From Streptomyces sp. CoH27 (GTDB lineage Bacteria; Actinomycetota; Actinomycetes; Streptomycetales; Streptomycetaceae), in NCBI RefSeq assembly GCF_020181035.1, contig NZ_JAIQYY010000038.1, positions 1 through 33,905 on the forward strand: 33,905 bases of DNA, written 5' to 3'. A model generated the notes under the pieces. That model was given only the letters and a program-made list of their open reading frames with translations. It did not search any database and was not told the DNA's origin. A program made the position numbers and the translations under genes. Positions 9,101 through 15,431 of this stretch are shown piece by piece (the first letter of the stretch is position 1; the number at the start of each line of letters is the position of its first letter).

Positions 9101-9603
9101 GCCTCCTCGTCGATGCGGTCGGTCCCGTCGGTCCCGTCGAGCCGCTCGTCCCGGCCGTGGACGGAGCCGGGCCGGTACCGGCCGAGGGCACGCAGCGCCT
9201 TCTCCAGGCCGAGCAGTCCGGGCAGGGCACCGGCGGCGGGGGCGCGGACGGGGAACCCGGCGGGGCTGCCCTCGGCGGCCGGGCGGCCGGGGCCGGGATC
9301 GGGGCTCGCGATACGCGTGTGCAGGTGGACGGGAGCGGTGGCGGACTCTGGGCGCGGCGGCACGGGGCCGCGCTCCGGGCCGGTCGCCGGGTCCGGAGGG
9401 GCGACGGCGGTGTCCGGCCGTGGCGGGCCGGCCTCGGGACGGCGCGGGGGCGGTCCGGCGGACGACGGCCCGGGGGCGTCGCGCGCCGGGCCCGCGCCGA
9501 GCCGCCCGGCCAGCCAGAGCGCGTCCGCCACGTCCTCCGCGGTGACGTCGAGCCCGCCCTGGCGCAGCTTGCCGATCAGCTCGTCCAGACCCATGCCGGG
9601 CAT
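6139..9603 (-). CDS. SAV_2336 N-terminal-domain protein with degenerate vWA-like region and TPR-like C-terminus
   Basis: 1154 residues. Residues 1-35 (GLDELIGKLRQGGLDVTAED) form the small helical domain that names the SAV_2336-related family. A Pro-rich linker runs to about 180. Residues about 190-345 look like a vWA-type fold: DVQLLMDTGPAMAVWGQMVE replaces the usual DxSxS metal site, followed by GRCVTFVISDC and LAVVQPLPPRLWG strands. Residues about 385-480 form a helical, winged-helix-like block. From about 500 onward the protein is Ala/Leu/Arg helical repeat of TPR type, interrupted near residues 744-764 by (DQA)7. It lies 7 bases downstream of the MoxR gene, and its GAGGTGA ribosome site overlaps the end of that gene. 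In MoxR-vWA pairs the vWA protein is the partner or client-binding subunit, and I infer that role here. Confidence 0.8.
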   Translation of the reverse strand: MPGMGLDELIGKLRQGGLDVTAEDVADALWLAGRLGAGPARDAPGPSSAGPPPRRPEAGPPRPDTAVAPPDPATGPERGPVPPRPESATAPVHLHTRIASPDPGPGRPAAEGSPAGFPVRAPAAGALPGLLGLEKALRALGRYRPGSVHGRDERLDGTDGTDRIDEEATADRAAASGILLPVLRPGRRRRCDVQLLMDTGPAMAVWGQMVEELRQACQQSGAFASVRVHQLYEGDAGAPLVGTTAGPGRHTRLRPADELHDPTGRCVTFVISDCVGPLWQNGSAQRLLHSWPRTAPLAVVQPLPPRLWGRTALPAEPGVLVRGAEVGGRLVFLPDDEPWDEPAPDARPVPVLQPTPDAFGAFARLLAGTGPTSERAWAALTAPGTATRPAPAAVAPPGDDELLRAFRAGASPGALRLAVYLAAAPLTLPVMQLVQRAMLPDTGPMELAEVLLGGLLRQLPGTGDQPCFVYPGRVQDLLLASLDQDAAGLVLKHCSAYVERHFGRGTRNFAALASARLTDRDPDGGAGPLPEDTAEDAGGGVEAELFARIPARVLRFYQPERPAVDPLTEGGRLFEEWRRRGDPEVLRQARDLARTAVTGADDAEEHVVRARLLLGRVLRAEAGTAGVRAAGRREELLREAVTQLATAHASAPADSSERAESALELAFCSWELWQETAEAELLRAALEVLDPDSAPWPGLAQRARMWARSRPGGGGGDLVDAPGDLMQRAQDLQDVLPDQADRVDQADQADQADQADQADQADQAVQDAHDDGEDPGAAHSPSGESAGADAEAVPWAARVHRARLLLRGRILLELRHAGAAVPELREGCALLDLEVAAAGVRAPALLDLARALRAAGAEDAETRAALERAERAAGDEPGLLLPCLAALAAFQDETGHGREADAAYERAVLLAPADSALRCRLLTGWGESLLRRASAQGGAQIVDRAEYVLREALKVLPARSAQRGRLQGLVGSALAQRFRHLGFLPDLFESRHLLGQALRAAADAAVRAEVWLQLGRVRLEGWYHAGAPGLMEALQAYESAEREARAAHGEDPGSVTAARAWHGSAAVLALLGRPGAARGAYRAAREQWQRLSGALREVDWAEVEETRRAEAVLASEGVRRDDVRGLPETEWGRLAPPWYPWTEEWANWSDRDRS
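7311..7391. repeat. 9-bp tandem repeat encoding (Asp-Gln-Ala)n
   Basis: Seven perfect tandem copies of CGGCTTGGT run from 7311 to 7373, followed by one degenerate copy (7374-7382) and one more perfect copy (7383-7391). Read on the coding (minus) strand they give an in-frame Asp-Gln-Ala run within the helical C-terminal half of the SAV_2336-type protein. A 9-bp unit changes length without breaking the frame. Confidence 0.95.
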
Positions 9604-9610
9604 GCGCCCA

Positions 9611-10636
9611 TCACCTCGTACGGTCGAGCGGCTGCATGAGCATCTCGGCGATGCGCTCCCGGGTCAGGCTCTGTGCACGCGGGTCGTGCCGGGTGAGGAA
9701 GAGGGCGTTGAGCAGCTGGTCGGCGGCGAGCACCTCGCCGGGCTCGCGCTCCAGGAACCTGCGGATCAGCTCCGTACCGGCCGCGACGCCCTCCGGCCCC
9801 AGATGCGCCTCGACCATCGCGGTCAGCTGCTCCTCGCCGGGGGCCTCCAGTTCCAGCTGGATGCAGCGGCGCAGCAGCGGGGCGGGGAAGTCGCGTTCGC
9901 CGTTGGACGTCAGGACGATCACCGGGAAGGCGGTGCAGCCGACGCGCCCGCCGCGCACGGCCACCCGGTCGCCGTCGTGCGTGAGCACCTCCACGACGGG
10001 CTCGCGGTCGGCCAGCCGCTCCAGCTCGGGAATCGCGAACTCGCCCTCCTCCAGCGTGTTCAGCAGATCATTGGGCAGGTCGAGATCGCTCTTGTCGAGT
10101 TCGTCGATCAGCAGCACACGCGGCTCACCGGCGGGCAGCAGCGCGGTACCGAGCGGCCCGAGCCGGATGTACGACCCGATCCCGGAAGCCCCCGCGGCGG
10201 CCTCCTCGCCGCCCCGGGCGCGCTCCAGCTGGACGTCCTGGAGCCGCCCTATCGCGTCGTACCGGTACAGCCCGTCCTGGAGGGTGGTCCGGCTGACGAT
10301 CGGCCAGCGCAGCACCTTGCCGAGGCCCAGTTCGTGCGCGATCGCGTACGCCAGGGTCGACTTGCCGGTGCCCGGGTTGCCGGTCACCAGCAGGGGCCGG
10401 CGCAGATAGAGGGCCGCGTTGACGGCGTCGACCTCGGCGGGCCGGGGCGCGTAGCTCTCGACCATCCGGCGGCGCACACCGAGCCGCCGGGCACTGCTGG
10501 GATCCTCCGGACCGGCCTCCCCGTCGCGGCCGTTCTCCCGGGACGCCGCAAAGTCACGCCAGGGCGGCGGCGCCGGCAACCGCCGTACGCCGTCGTGCGG
10601 CTGACCCACTCCGCGGTAGATCCGCCAGTCGTTCAC
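9611..10636 (-). CDS. MoxR-family AAA+ ATPase
   Basis: 341 residues. After a divergent N-terminus of about 60 residues, the AAA+ core has Walker A GNPGTGKS at 86-93, Walker B VLLIDELDK near 174, sensor 1 in VIVLTSNGERDFPAPLLRRC and a helical lid with LFLTRHDP. MoxR ATPases remodel partner proteins, usually with a vWA-domain protein, and in conflict systems they pair with VMAP proteins. Here the likely partners are the SAV_2336-type protein downstream and the trypsin/VMAP protein upstream. The GTG start at 10636 follows GGGAGGAG by six bases. The 503-bp gap before it, unlike the ATGA overlaps elsewhere in the cassette, suggests its own promoter. Identification as MoxR-like is firm; the target is unknown. 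Confidence 0.9.
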   Translation of the reverse strand: MNDWRIYRGVGQPHDGVRRLPAPPPWRDFAASRENGRDGEAGPEDPSSARRLGVRRRMVESYAPRPAEVDAVNAALYLRRPLLVTGNPGTGKSTLAYAIAHELGLGKVLRWPIVSRTTLQDGLYRYDAIGRLQDVQLERARGGEEAAAGASGIGSYIRLGPLGTALLPAGEPRVLLIDELDKSDLDLPNDLLNTLEEGEFAIPELERLADREPVVEVLTHDGDRVAVRGGRVGCTAFPVIVLTSNGERDFPAPLLRRCIQLELEAPGEEQLTAMVEAHLGPEGVAAGTELIRRFLEREPGEVLAADQLLNALFLTRHDPRAQSLTRERIAEMLMQPLDRTR

Positions 10637-10906
10637 CTTGGGCTCCTCCCAGCTCTGGTGATCATGCAGCGGGTCGTGGCCGTCCGGCCTACGAGGCTAC
10701 CGCCCGCGAGCCGTGCCTGCCGAGCTTCAGCGCGCCCGGACGCTCACTTCCGGCCGGACGAACGCGCTTGTGGATCAAGGGGGTTGATGGGGGTTGGGGG
10801 TTGGGGGTTGGGGGCTGAGAAGTTGAGCCCCGGGCGGGGACCGGACCACGGGACCGGTCCTCGGATCCGAACCGGAGGCCGACGTCCGGGGTCAGGACCA
10901 GGGACC
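10637..10906. other. Non-coding leader of the MoxR gene with a G-rich tract
   Basis: I see no convincing gene here. It holds the upstream region of the minus-strand MoxR gene and, at 10779-10814, five G5 runs separated mostly by TT. The left part of a GGACC-rich segment leads into the tandem repeat that starts at 10907. No clear -35/-10 pair could be assigned. Confidence 0.6.
10779..10814 (+). repeat. TTGGGGG repeat, potential G-quadruplex
   Basis: Five runs of exactly five G lie at 10779-10783, 10789-10793, 10796-10800, 10803-10807 and 10810-10814, separated by TTGAT and then by TT three times. The unit TTGGGGG resembles a ciliate-type telomere repeat and meets the usual four-run criterion for a G-quadruplex. 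For the MoxR gene it lies on the template strand. Confidence 0.9.
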
Positions 10907-11140
10907 GGAACCCGAGGGCCGGACCCGGGGCCGCAGTCCGTGGGCCCGGACCGGGGACCGAAGACCAGGGCCGGACTGGGAGCCGGAACCCGAGGGCCGG
11001 GCCAGGGGCCGCAGTCCGTGGGCGCGGACCAGGGACCGAAGACCAGGGCCGGATCGGGAGCCGGAACCCGAGGGCCGGACCCGGGGCCGCGATCCGGGGC
11101 CCGGACCACGGCCCGAAGTCCGGGGGGCCGGGCCACGGGT
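10907..11140. repeat. 78-bp tandem repeat, three copies
   Basis: Three head-to-tail units of 78 bp run 10907-10984, 10985-11062 and 11063-11140, each opening with GGAACCCGAGGGCCGG. By hand count the first two differ at 6 of 78 positions; the third diverges more in its second half. The array ends at the stop codon of the trypsin/VMAP gene. The period is a multiple of three, so repeats appear in several translated frames, but none has a credible ribosome site. Confidence 0.9.
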
Positions 11141-13518
11141 CACCCGCCCGGGGCGGCGAACGGCGGCGGGCGCATCGCCTCCGCGCCGTACGGCGGCCGG
11201 TCCGGCGGGTCGAACAGTACGGCGATCTTGCCCCGCAGTCCGTCCGCGCGGGCGCTCTCGGGGTCGGCGAGCCGGATGCGCAGGTCGCGCAGGGGACCGT
11301 GCAGACCGCCCGCCTGCCGGGCGGCCGCCAGCAGTTCGGCGGCCTGCCGGTGGAAGGCCCCGCAGTCCTCGGGGTCGTGCCGGTCCCGGCGCCACAGCAC
11401 CACCGGGTGCCCGGCCATCAGCGCGTCCTTCATCGCGGCCAGCCCCTCTCCGCTGCCGACGGGCCCGCAGTACACCGGCACGCACGCGTCACCCAGCGCG
11501 GTCAGAGCGCGGTAGAACGGCAGGCGGGTACCGGGACGCACCCCGCCGTGATGCCCCGCACCCGGTGGCCGCCCGTGCAATGTCCCGGCCGCGAGCGGCC
11601 CGCCCTGCACGCCGCTCCAGCGCCGGCGCCACTCCGGAGAGGGCGGTAACGCGTTGCGCCGCACGTCCCGGACGACGACGGTCCGCCGCATGCCGAGAGG
11701 GATGGACCGCTCGTCCACGAAGTCGTCGTCCTCGTCGCCGTCTTCGTAGTCCGCGTAGGCCTCGTGGGCGGCGCGGTCGACCCGGTCCGGGCAGTCCGCG
11801 TGGTCCGCTCGGCGTTCCGTGCCGCCGGGCTGCTCGGGCAGCAACTGCCATTCGTCCACGGGCAGATCGAACAGCTTGCGCGGCAGGAACACCTCGATCG
11901 CGGCCAGGTGCTCCCCGTGGTCGCCCTGGCTCAGCGCCCGCGTCAGCGGGTCCCGCAGCACCCGCACCAGCTCCTCGGCGCGTACGCCCCGGTCGTCGGC
12001 GGCGACGGGGGTGACGTCCTGCCCGTCGTAGATCAGCTGCACGCTCCACGGATAGCGGCCGTCGTACATGGCGGCGCCGACCTTGACGAGGACGTCGGTA
12101 CGGGAGGTGGCGGGGGCGGGGAGCGGGGCGGGGACGACAGGGGCGGGGGCGGGGGCGGTCGTGAGCGGGGACGCCCCGGACGTCGTGCGCATCGGGGGTG
12201 TCGGGAGCGTCGCGGGCGTCGCGGGCGTCACGGGTGTCGCGGGCGTCGCGGGCGTCGCGGGCGTCATGGGCGTCATGGGTGGAGACCCGGCCTGCCCGCC
12301 CGCGTCGCCCTCCAGGAGGGCCCGGATGGCCTCGCCGACCGCCCAGTTGGGGTGGCCGGCGGCCTGCCCGGCGATCCAGTCGGCGACCGCGCCCAGCCGG
12401 CCCGGCTCCACCTCCCCGGCCCGCTCCGACGCGATCTTGCGGGTCACCTTCGCCGCGTACAGCAGGACGGCGTCCAGATCGACCAGCGTCCCGCCGCCGC
12501 CCGGCTCCAGCGTGCGCAGCCCGTAGAGCAGTCCGGCGCCCTCGCGCCAGGTCCGTACGTTGCGCAGCACCAGCGACCGCAGCCGCTCGCCGCGCACCTG
12601 CTCCTTCACGTCCTCCACGAGATGGACGACGTCGCCCGCGCCCGTCGGCGGGGGCAGTTGCGCGAGGTGGCCGTGCAGCCGGGTGCGCAGTTCGGCGGTG
12701 ATGCCGGTGAACTCGGGCGCGTGGCCGGGCAGTCCGGCCTGGAAGGAGGCCCAGTCGGGGTAGGCGGAGGCGGCCGGGGCGAAGGAGGCCGGGGCGGCGG
12801 CGCCGGTGGCTTCGTCCAGCCGGCGCAGATGGTGGAGGTCGTGCGCGCGGAGCACCTCGCGCACGATCCGGCCCCCGTGCGGCGAGTCCAGCAGCTCGTA
12901 CAACGCGGTGACGGGGACGGCGACGCCCTCCTCCGGCCGCCGCCCCTTGATCACGCCGATGACGGAGCCGTGCCGCAGATCGAGCACCGGGCCGCCGGAC
13001 AGTCCGCCGACCGGCAGGCTCCCGGCGAGCAGCAGGGCCTGGGCGTCGGAGCCGGCGAGTTCGCCGTCGCCGTGCCGGATGCCCAGCTCGCCGGTCTGCA
13101 CGGACCAGCCGTAGAGCCCGACGGGGGTGCGCGGGCCCGCTTCTCGGTCGCCGAGCCACAGACAGGGCACGTCGTCGGCGCCGGTGACCCGGACGAGCGC
13201 GAGGTCGGGGAACGGCCAGCGGTCCCGCGAGGCCTCGCCGGCGTCGGGGCGGGGGGCGACGAGTACGGCCGTGCCGGTGCCGGTGCGGTCCGCCCAGCCG
13301 TCGGCGGCGGAGCGCTCCTGCCAGGTCACGCTCATCGCGCTCTCCCCTCGGCACACCGCGGCTCCCCCTCTCCCCACGACATGCGCGCACGTCAGCAGCC
13401 AGCCGGGAGCGATGAAGAACCCCGACCCCCAGTACGGGTCACGGTCCGTTGCATACCCGTCACCCGGTGCGCCGATGCGTGCGAGGGAGGGGCGCACCAT
13501 CGCGGCGAAGGTGCTCAT
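11140..13518 (-). CDS. Trypsin-like serine protease fused to VMAP-type C-terminal region
   Basis: 792 residues. The N-terminal 215 residues are a trypsin-like domain with a complete triad: His46 in LLTCAHVV, Asp105 in FPDLALVRV and Ser174 in GGLSGGPVLD. No signal peptide is seen, so it should be cytoplasmic. Residues about 250-400 form a helical middle region, then a Thr/Pro/Ala repeat linker near 412-440, then a C-terminal domain from about 465 (VLVKVGAAMYDGRYPWSVQL) consistent with the VMAP C-terminal region of vWA-MoxR-associated proteins. The start overlaps the Trypco1 stop as ATGA. Codon 624 is TTA (11647-11649), rare in Streptomyces and read by the bldA tRNA. The protease probably acts on a partner of the MoxR module once a trigger is sensed. 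Confidence 0.85.
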   Translation of the reverse strand: MSTFAAMVRPSLARIGAPGDGYATDRDPYWGSGFFIAPGWLLTCAHVVGRGGAAVCRGESAMSVTWQERSAADGWADRTGTGTAVLVAPRPDAGEASRDRWPFPDLALVRVTGADDVPCLWLGDREAGPRTPVGLYGWSVQTGELGIRHGDGELAGSDAQALLLAGSLPVGGLSGGPVLDLRHGSVIGVIKGRRPEEGVAVPVTALYELLDSPHGGRIVREVLRAHDLHHLRRLDEATGAAAPASFAPAASAYPDWASFQAGLPGHAPEFTGITAELRTRLHGHLAQLPPPTGAGDVVHLVEDVKEQVRGERLRSLVLRNVRTWREGAGLLYGLRTLEPGGGGTLVDLDAVLLYAAKVTRKIASERAGEVEPGRLGAVADWIAGQAAGHPNWAVGEAIRALLEGDAGGQAGSPPMTPMTPATPATPATPVTPATPATLPTPPMRTTSGASPLTTAPAPAPVVPAPLPAPATSRTDVLVKVGAAMYDGRYPWSVQLIYDGQDVTPVAADDRGVRAEELVRVLRDPLTRALSQGDHGEHLAAIEVFLPRKLFDLPVDEWQLLPEQPGGTERRADHADCPDRVDRAAHEAYADYEDGDEDDDFVDERSIPLGMRRTVVVRDVRRNALPPSPEWRRRWSGVQGGPLAAGTLHGRPPGAGHHGGVRPGTRLPFYRALTALGDACVPVYCGPVGSGEGLAAMKDALMAGHPVVLWRRDRHDPEDCGAFHRQAAELLAAARQAGGLHGPLRDLRIRLADPESARADGLRGKIAVLFDPPDRPPYGAEAMRPPPFAAPGG
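12194..12280. repeat. 9-bp repeats encoding a Thr-Pro-Ala linker
   Basis: Imperfect tandem copies of GGGCGTCGC and close variants encode TPATPATPVTPATPAT-type sequence on the minus strand, between the helical middle region and the VMAP-type C-terminus of the protease. The array is in frame and probably forms an extended flexible linker of variable length. Confidence 0.85.
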
Positions 13519-13922
13519 ACGGCGCCGGGGGCCGCCGGCTGCGGCGGTACGGTTCCGGCGGCGGTCGCCGCGGGATCCGCGCCGTCGGCCGCGCGCGCTG
13601 GTACGGCGGCCGGTTCGGTCCAGGTCAGGGACACGGTGAGGGACGACTTGCCGCCACCCTCGGCGATGGCACTCACGATCTTGCCGGACTGCGCCGTCAG
13701 TTCGATTCCGAAGCTGACGGAGACCTCCACAGGGCCTGGGGTCTGGAGACCGGCGCGCAGGGAGCGCACGACCCCGCCGACTGTGCCGGCCAGTCCCTCC
13801 GCCATGTCGATGACGCGGTCCCCGAGCGAGGTGTCCTGATACCCGTCCCCGTCACCGTCTCCGACCCTGGCCCAGACGACGGTCCCGTCGTCCAGCCGTA
13901 TCCGCTCCACTCCGCCGGCCAT
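13515..13922 (-). CDS. Trypsin-co-occurring domain protein (CU044_2847 / Trypco1 family)
   Basis: 135 residues, the first gene of the minus-strand cassette. It begins MAGGVERIRLDDGTVVWARV, a beta-hairpin typical of the family, continues with a helix (RVIDMAEGLAGTVGGVVRSL) and then alternating strands VEVSVSFGIELTAQSGKIVS and SSLTVSLTWTEP. The last 30 residues are Ala/Pro-rich and disordered. Trypco1 proteins occur beside trypsin-like proteases in actinobacterial NTPase-linked conflict systems and are thought to be peptide-binding or substrate-presenting partners; no activity is established. The ATG has a G-run about six bases upstream, and the stop overlaps the protease start as ATGA, which implies a stoichiometric partnership. 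Confidence 0.85.
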   Translation of the reverse strand: MAGGVERIRLDDGTVVWARVGDGDGDGYQDTSLGDRVIDMAEGLAGTVGGVVRSLRAGLQTPGPVEVSVSFGIELTAQSGKIVSAIAEGGGKSSLTVSLTWTEPAAVPARAADGADPAATAAGTVPPQPAAPGAV

Positions 13923-13964
13923 GAACGCCCCCCGTTCCCCGTTGGGAGGAGAAGGCTAACTCCA

Positions 13965-13986
13965 GGGGAAGGGGAGGGGGAGGGGG
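13965..13986 (+). repeat. Four-run G tract upstream of the Trypco1 gene
   Basis: Four G-runs of 4, 4, 5 and 5 bases are separated by one or two A, about 43 bases before the first gene of the cassette and on its template strand. The tract fits a G-quadruplex pattern. Function is unknown. Confidence 0.75.
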
Positions 13987-14023
13987 CGAAGGACGATACG
14001 ACCGACTGGTCCTGCACGTCCCG

Positions 14024-14078
14024 CTCGTCCACCCGTCCTGCTCGTCGACCCGCGCCACTCGTCCACCCGTCCTGCTCG
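14024..14078. repeat. 21-bp direct repeat, two copies
   Basis: Identical 21-bp segments beginning CTCGTCCACCCG lie at 14024-14044 and 14058-14078, 34 bp apart. They sit between the start of the Trypco1 gene and the stop of the DUF6104-type gene, so they fall in the upstream region of the cassette. No function is evident. Confidence 0.7.
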
Positions 14079-14080
14079 CC

Positions 14081-14260
14081 CTACTCGTCGTCCTCGTCGT
14101 CGAGCCGCGCGAGCCAGGTGGCCAGCCGCTCGACGGGCACCTCGAAGTCGGGATTCAGATCGACGAACGTCCGCAGCTGCTCGGCGAGCCACTCGAAGGT
14201 GACCTCTTCCTCGCCACGCCGTTTCTCCAACTCCTCGATTCCACGGTCGGTGAAGTACAT
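14081..14260 (-). CDS. Small conserved DUF6104-type protein
   Basis: 59 residues beginning MYFTDRGIEELEKRRGEEEV and ending in an acidic LARLDDEDDE tail. It reads as a short, charged, helical cytoplasmic protein. I recognise it as a widespread Streptomyces protein of the DUF6104 type, with no known function. The ATG at 14260 has AGGAGA upstream with a suitable gap. It is divergent from the DUF4097-PadR operon, and its upstream region therefore overlaps that operon's promoter. It may belong to the same strand-wise transcript as the conflict cassette, 158 bases upstream of it, but nothing else links the two. Confidence 0.8.
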   Translation of the reverse strand: MYFTDRGIEELEKRRGEEEVTFEWLAEQLRTFVDLNPDFEVPVERLATWLARLDDEDDE

Positions 14261-14368
14261 GGGTGTTTCTCCTGCATCTGCGTCAAGGCCGGATGGAGGC
14301 CGAGTGCCGTCACGGACAAGCGTATGCAACGGGCGGCGGTGACCGTCTCGATGCCCCGAAAGAGTGTC

Positions 14369-14397
14369 TTGACTTCGAGCAGGCACGATATATCGTG
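14369..14397 (+). promoter_or_regulatory. Promoter with palindromic operator for the DUF4097-PadR operon
   Basis: A TTGACT -35 (14369-14374) is followed after 16 bases by a TATCGT -10 (14391-14396). The perfect palindrome CACGATATATCGTG (14384-14397) covers the -10. A second, looser dyad, GACGCG-N6-CGCGTC, lies just downstream near 14408-14425. The position suggests repression by the PadR protein encoded second in the operon, although other regulators are possible. Confidence 0.7.
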
Positions 14398-14452
14398 TTT
14401 CACGGAAGACGCGATATGGCGCGTCGAGACCGTGTCCGGCCGAGGAGTCCCC

Positions 14453-15430
14453 ATGCCCGTGTGGTCCGTCACCGAGCCCCAGAAGCTGACCTTCGACGCC
14501 CAGGTGAGCGACCTCAAGGTCCGCATCGTCAGTGGAACGGTGAACGTGGTGGGCGTCGAGGAAGGTTCCGCCCGCCTCGAAGTCTCGGAGATCGAGGGCC
14601 CGCCCCTGGTGGTCACCGAGCAGGGCGGCACCTTGACGGTGGCCTACGAGGACCTGCCCTGGAAGGGCTTCCTCAAGTGGCTCGACCGCAAGGGCCGGCG
14701 GCGCAGCGCGGTCGTCTCCCTCGCCGTCCCCGCCGGCACACGCGTGGAGGTGGGCGTGGTCGACGCCGGCGCGGTCGTCTCCGGCATCCGCGGCACCGCG
14801 CTGGTCAAGGGAGTGACCGGCGACACGACCCTGGTCGGCGTCTCCGGCCCGGTCCGCGCGGACACGGTGTCGGGAAACCTGGAGGCCCAGGCGGTCACCG
14901 GCGACCTCCGGTTCCACTCGGTCTCGGGAGACCTGACGGTCGTCGAGGGCTCCGGCCCCTCCGTCCGCGCCGACTCCGTGAGCGGATCCATGATCGTCGA
15001 CCTGGACCCGGACGGCCCCACGGAGGTCAGTCTCACCAGCGTCTCCGGCGAGATCGCCATCCGCCTGCCGCACCCGGCGGACGCCGAGGTGGAAGCGAAC
15101 ACGGCGAGCGGCACGATCTCCAACGCCTTCGACGGACTGCGGGTGCACGGCCAGTGGGGGGCCCACAAGATCACCGGCCGGCTCGGTGCGGGCACCGGCA
15201 GACTCCGGGCCACCACGGTCTCCGGCTCGATCGCCCTGCTGCGCCGCCCGCCGCGCGAGGACGAGGAGGACACCCCCTGGGAGCCGGAGCCGCCACGGAC
15301 CCCGGGCACCGCCCCCACCGCAGACACCCCGGCCGCCCCGGGAGACAATTCCGTCTCCGACCAGGGCGCGGGCGCCCCCCACGCCCCCGACGCCCCGGCC
15401 GACGGCACGACCGACAAGAAGGTGCTCTGA
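14453..15430 (+). CDS. DUF4097 beta-strand repeat protein
   Basis: 325 residues from the ATG at 14453, chosen because GAGGAG lies six bases upstream and because homology-like sequence begins at MPVWSVTEPQKLTF. The protein is built of short repeated strands with recurring SG/TG turns (VSGNLEAQAVTGDLRFHSVS, then GDLTVVEGSGPSVRADSVSG), the parallel beta-helix or adhesin-like pattern of DUF4097. The last 70 residues are Pro/Asp/Ala-rich and disordered. There is no signal peptide or membrane segment. It sits one base before a PadR regulator gene. DUF4097 proteins often accompany PadR or bactofilin-like envelope-stress genes, but their role is not established; a scaffold or sensor for the PadR partner is my guess. 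Confidence 0.85.
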   Translation: MPVWSVTEPQKLTFDAQVSDLKVRIVSGTVNVVGVEEGSARLEVSEIEGPPLVVTEQGGTLTVAYEDLPWKGFLKWLDRKGRRRSAVVSLAVPAGTRVEVGVVDAGAVVSGIRGTALVKGVTGDTTLVGVSGPVRADTVSGNLEAQAVTGDLRFHSVSGDLTVVEGSGPSVRADSVSGSMIVDLDPDGPTEVSLTSVSGEIAIRLPHPADAEVEANTASGTISNAFDGLRVHGQWGAHKITGRLGAGTGRLRATTVSGSIALLRRPPREDEEDTPWEPEPPRTPGTAPTADTPAAPGDNSVSDQGAGAPHAPDAPADGTTDKKVL

Positions 15431-15431
15431 C

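Noticed and set aside
10744..11136. A 130-codon minus-strand frame with three 26-residue repeats, directly after the protease gene
   Set aside because: The repeats follow from the 78-bp DNA repeat, which is in frame in any reading frame. The GTG has no ribosome site, and the 3' part runs through the G-rich tract without protein-like sequence.
10907..11140. Repeat array considered as a CRISPR
   Set aside because: Units are contiguous 78-bp tandem copies with no unique spacers, and no cas genes are present.
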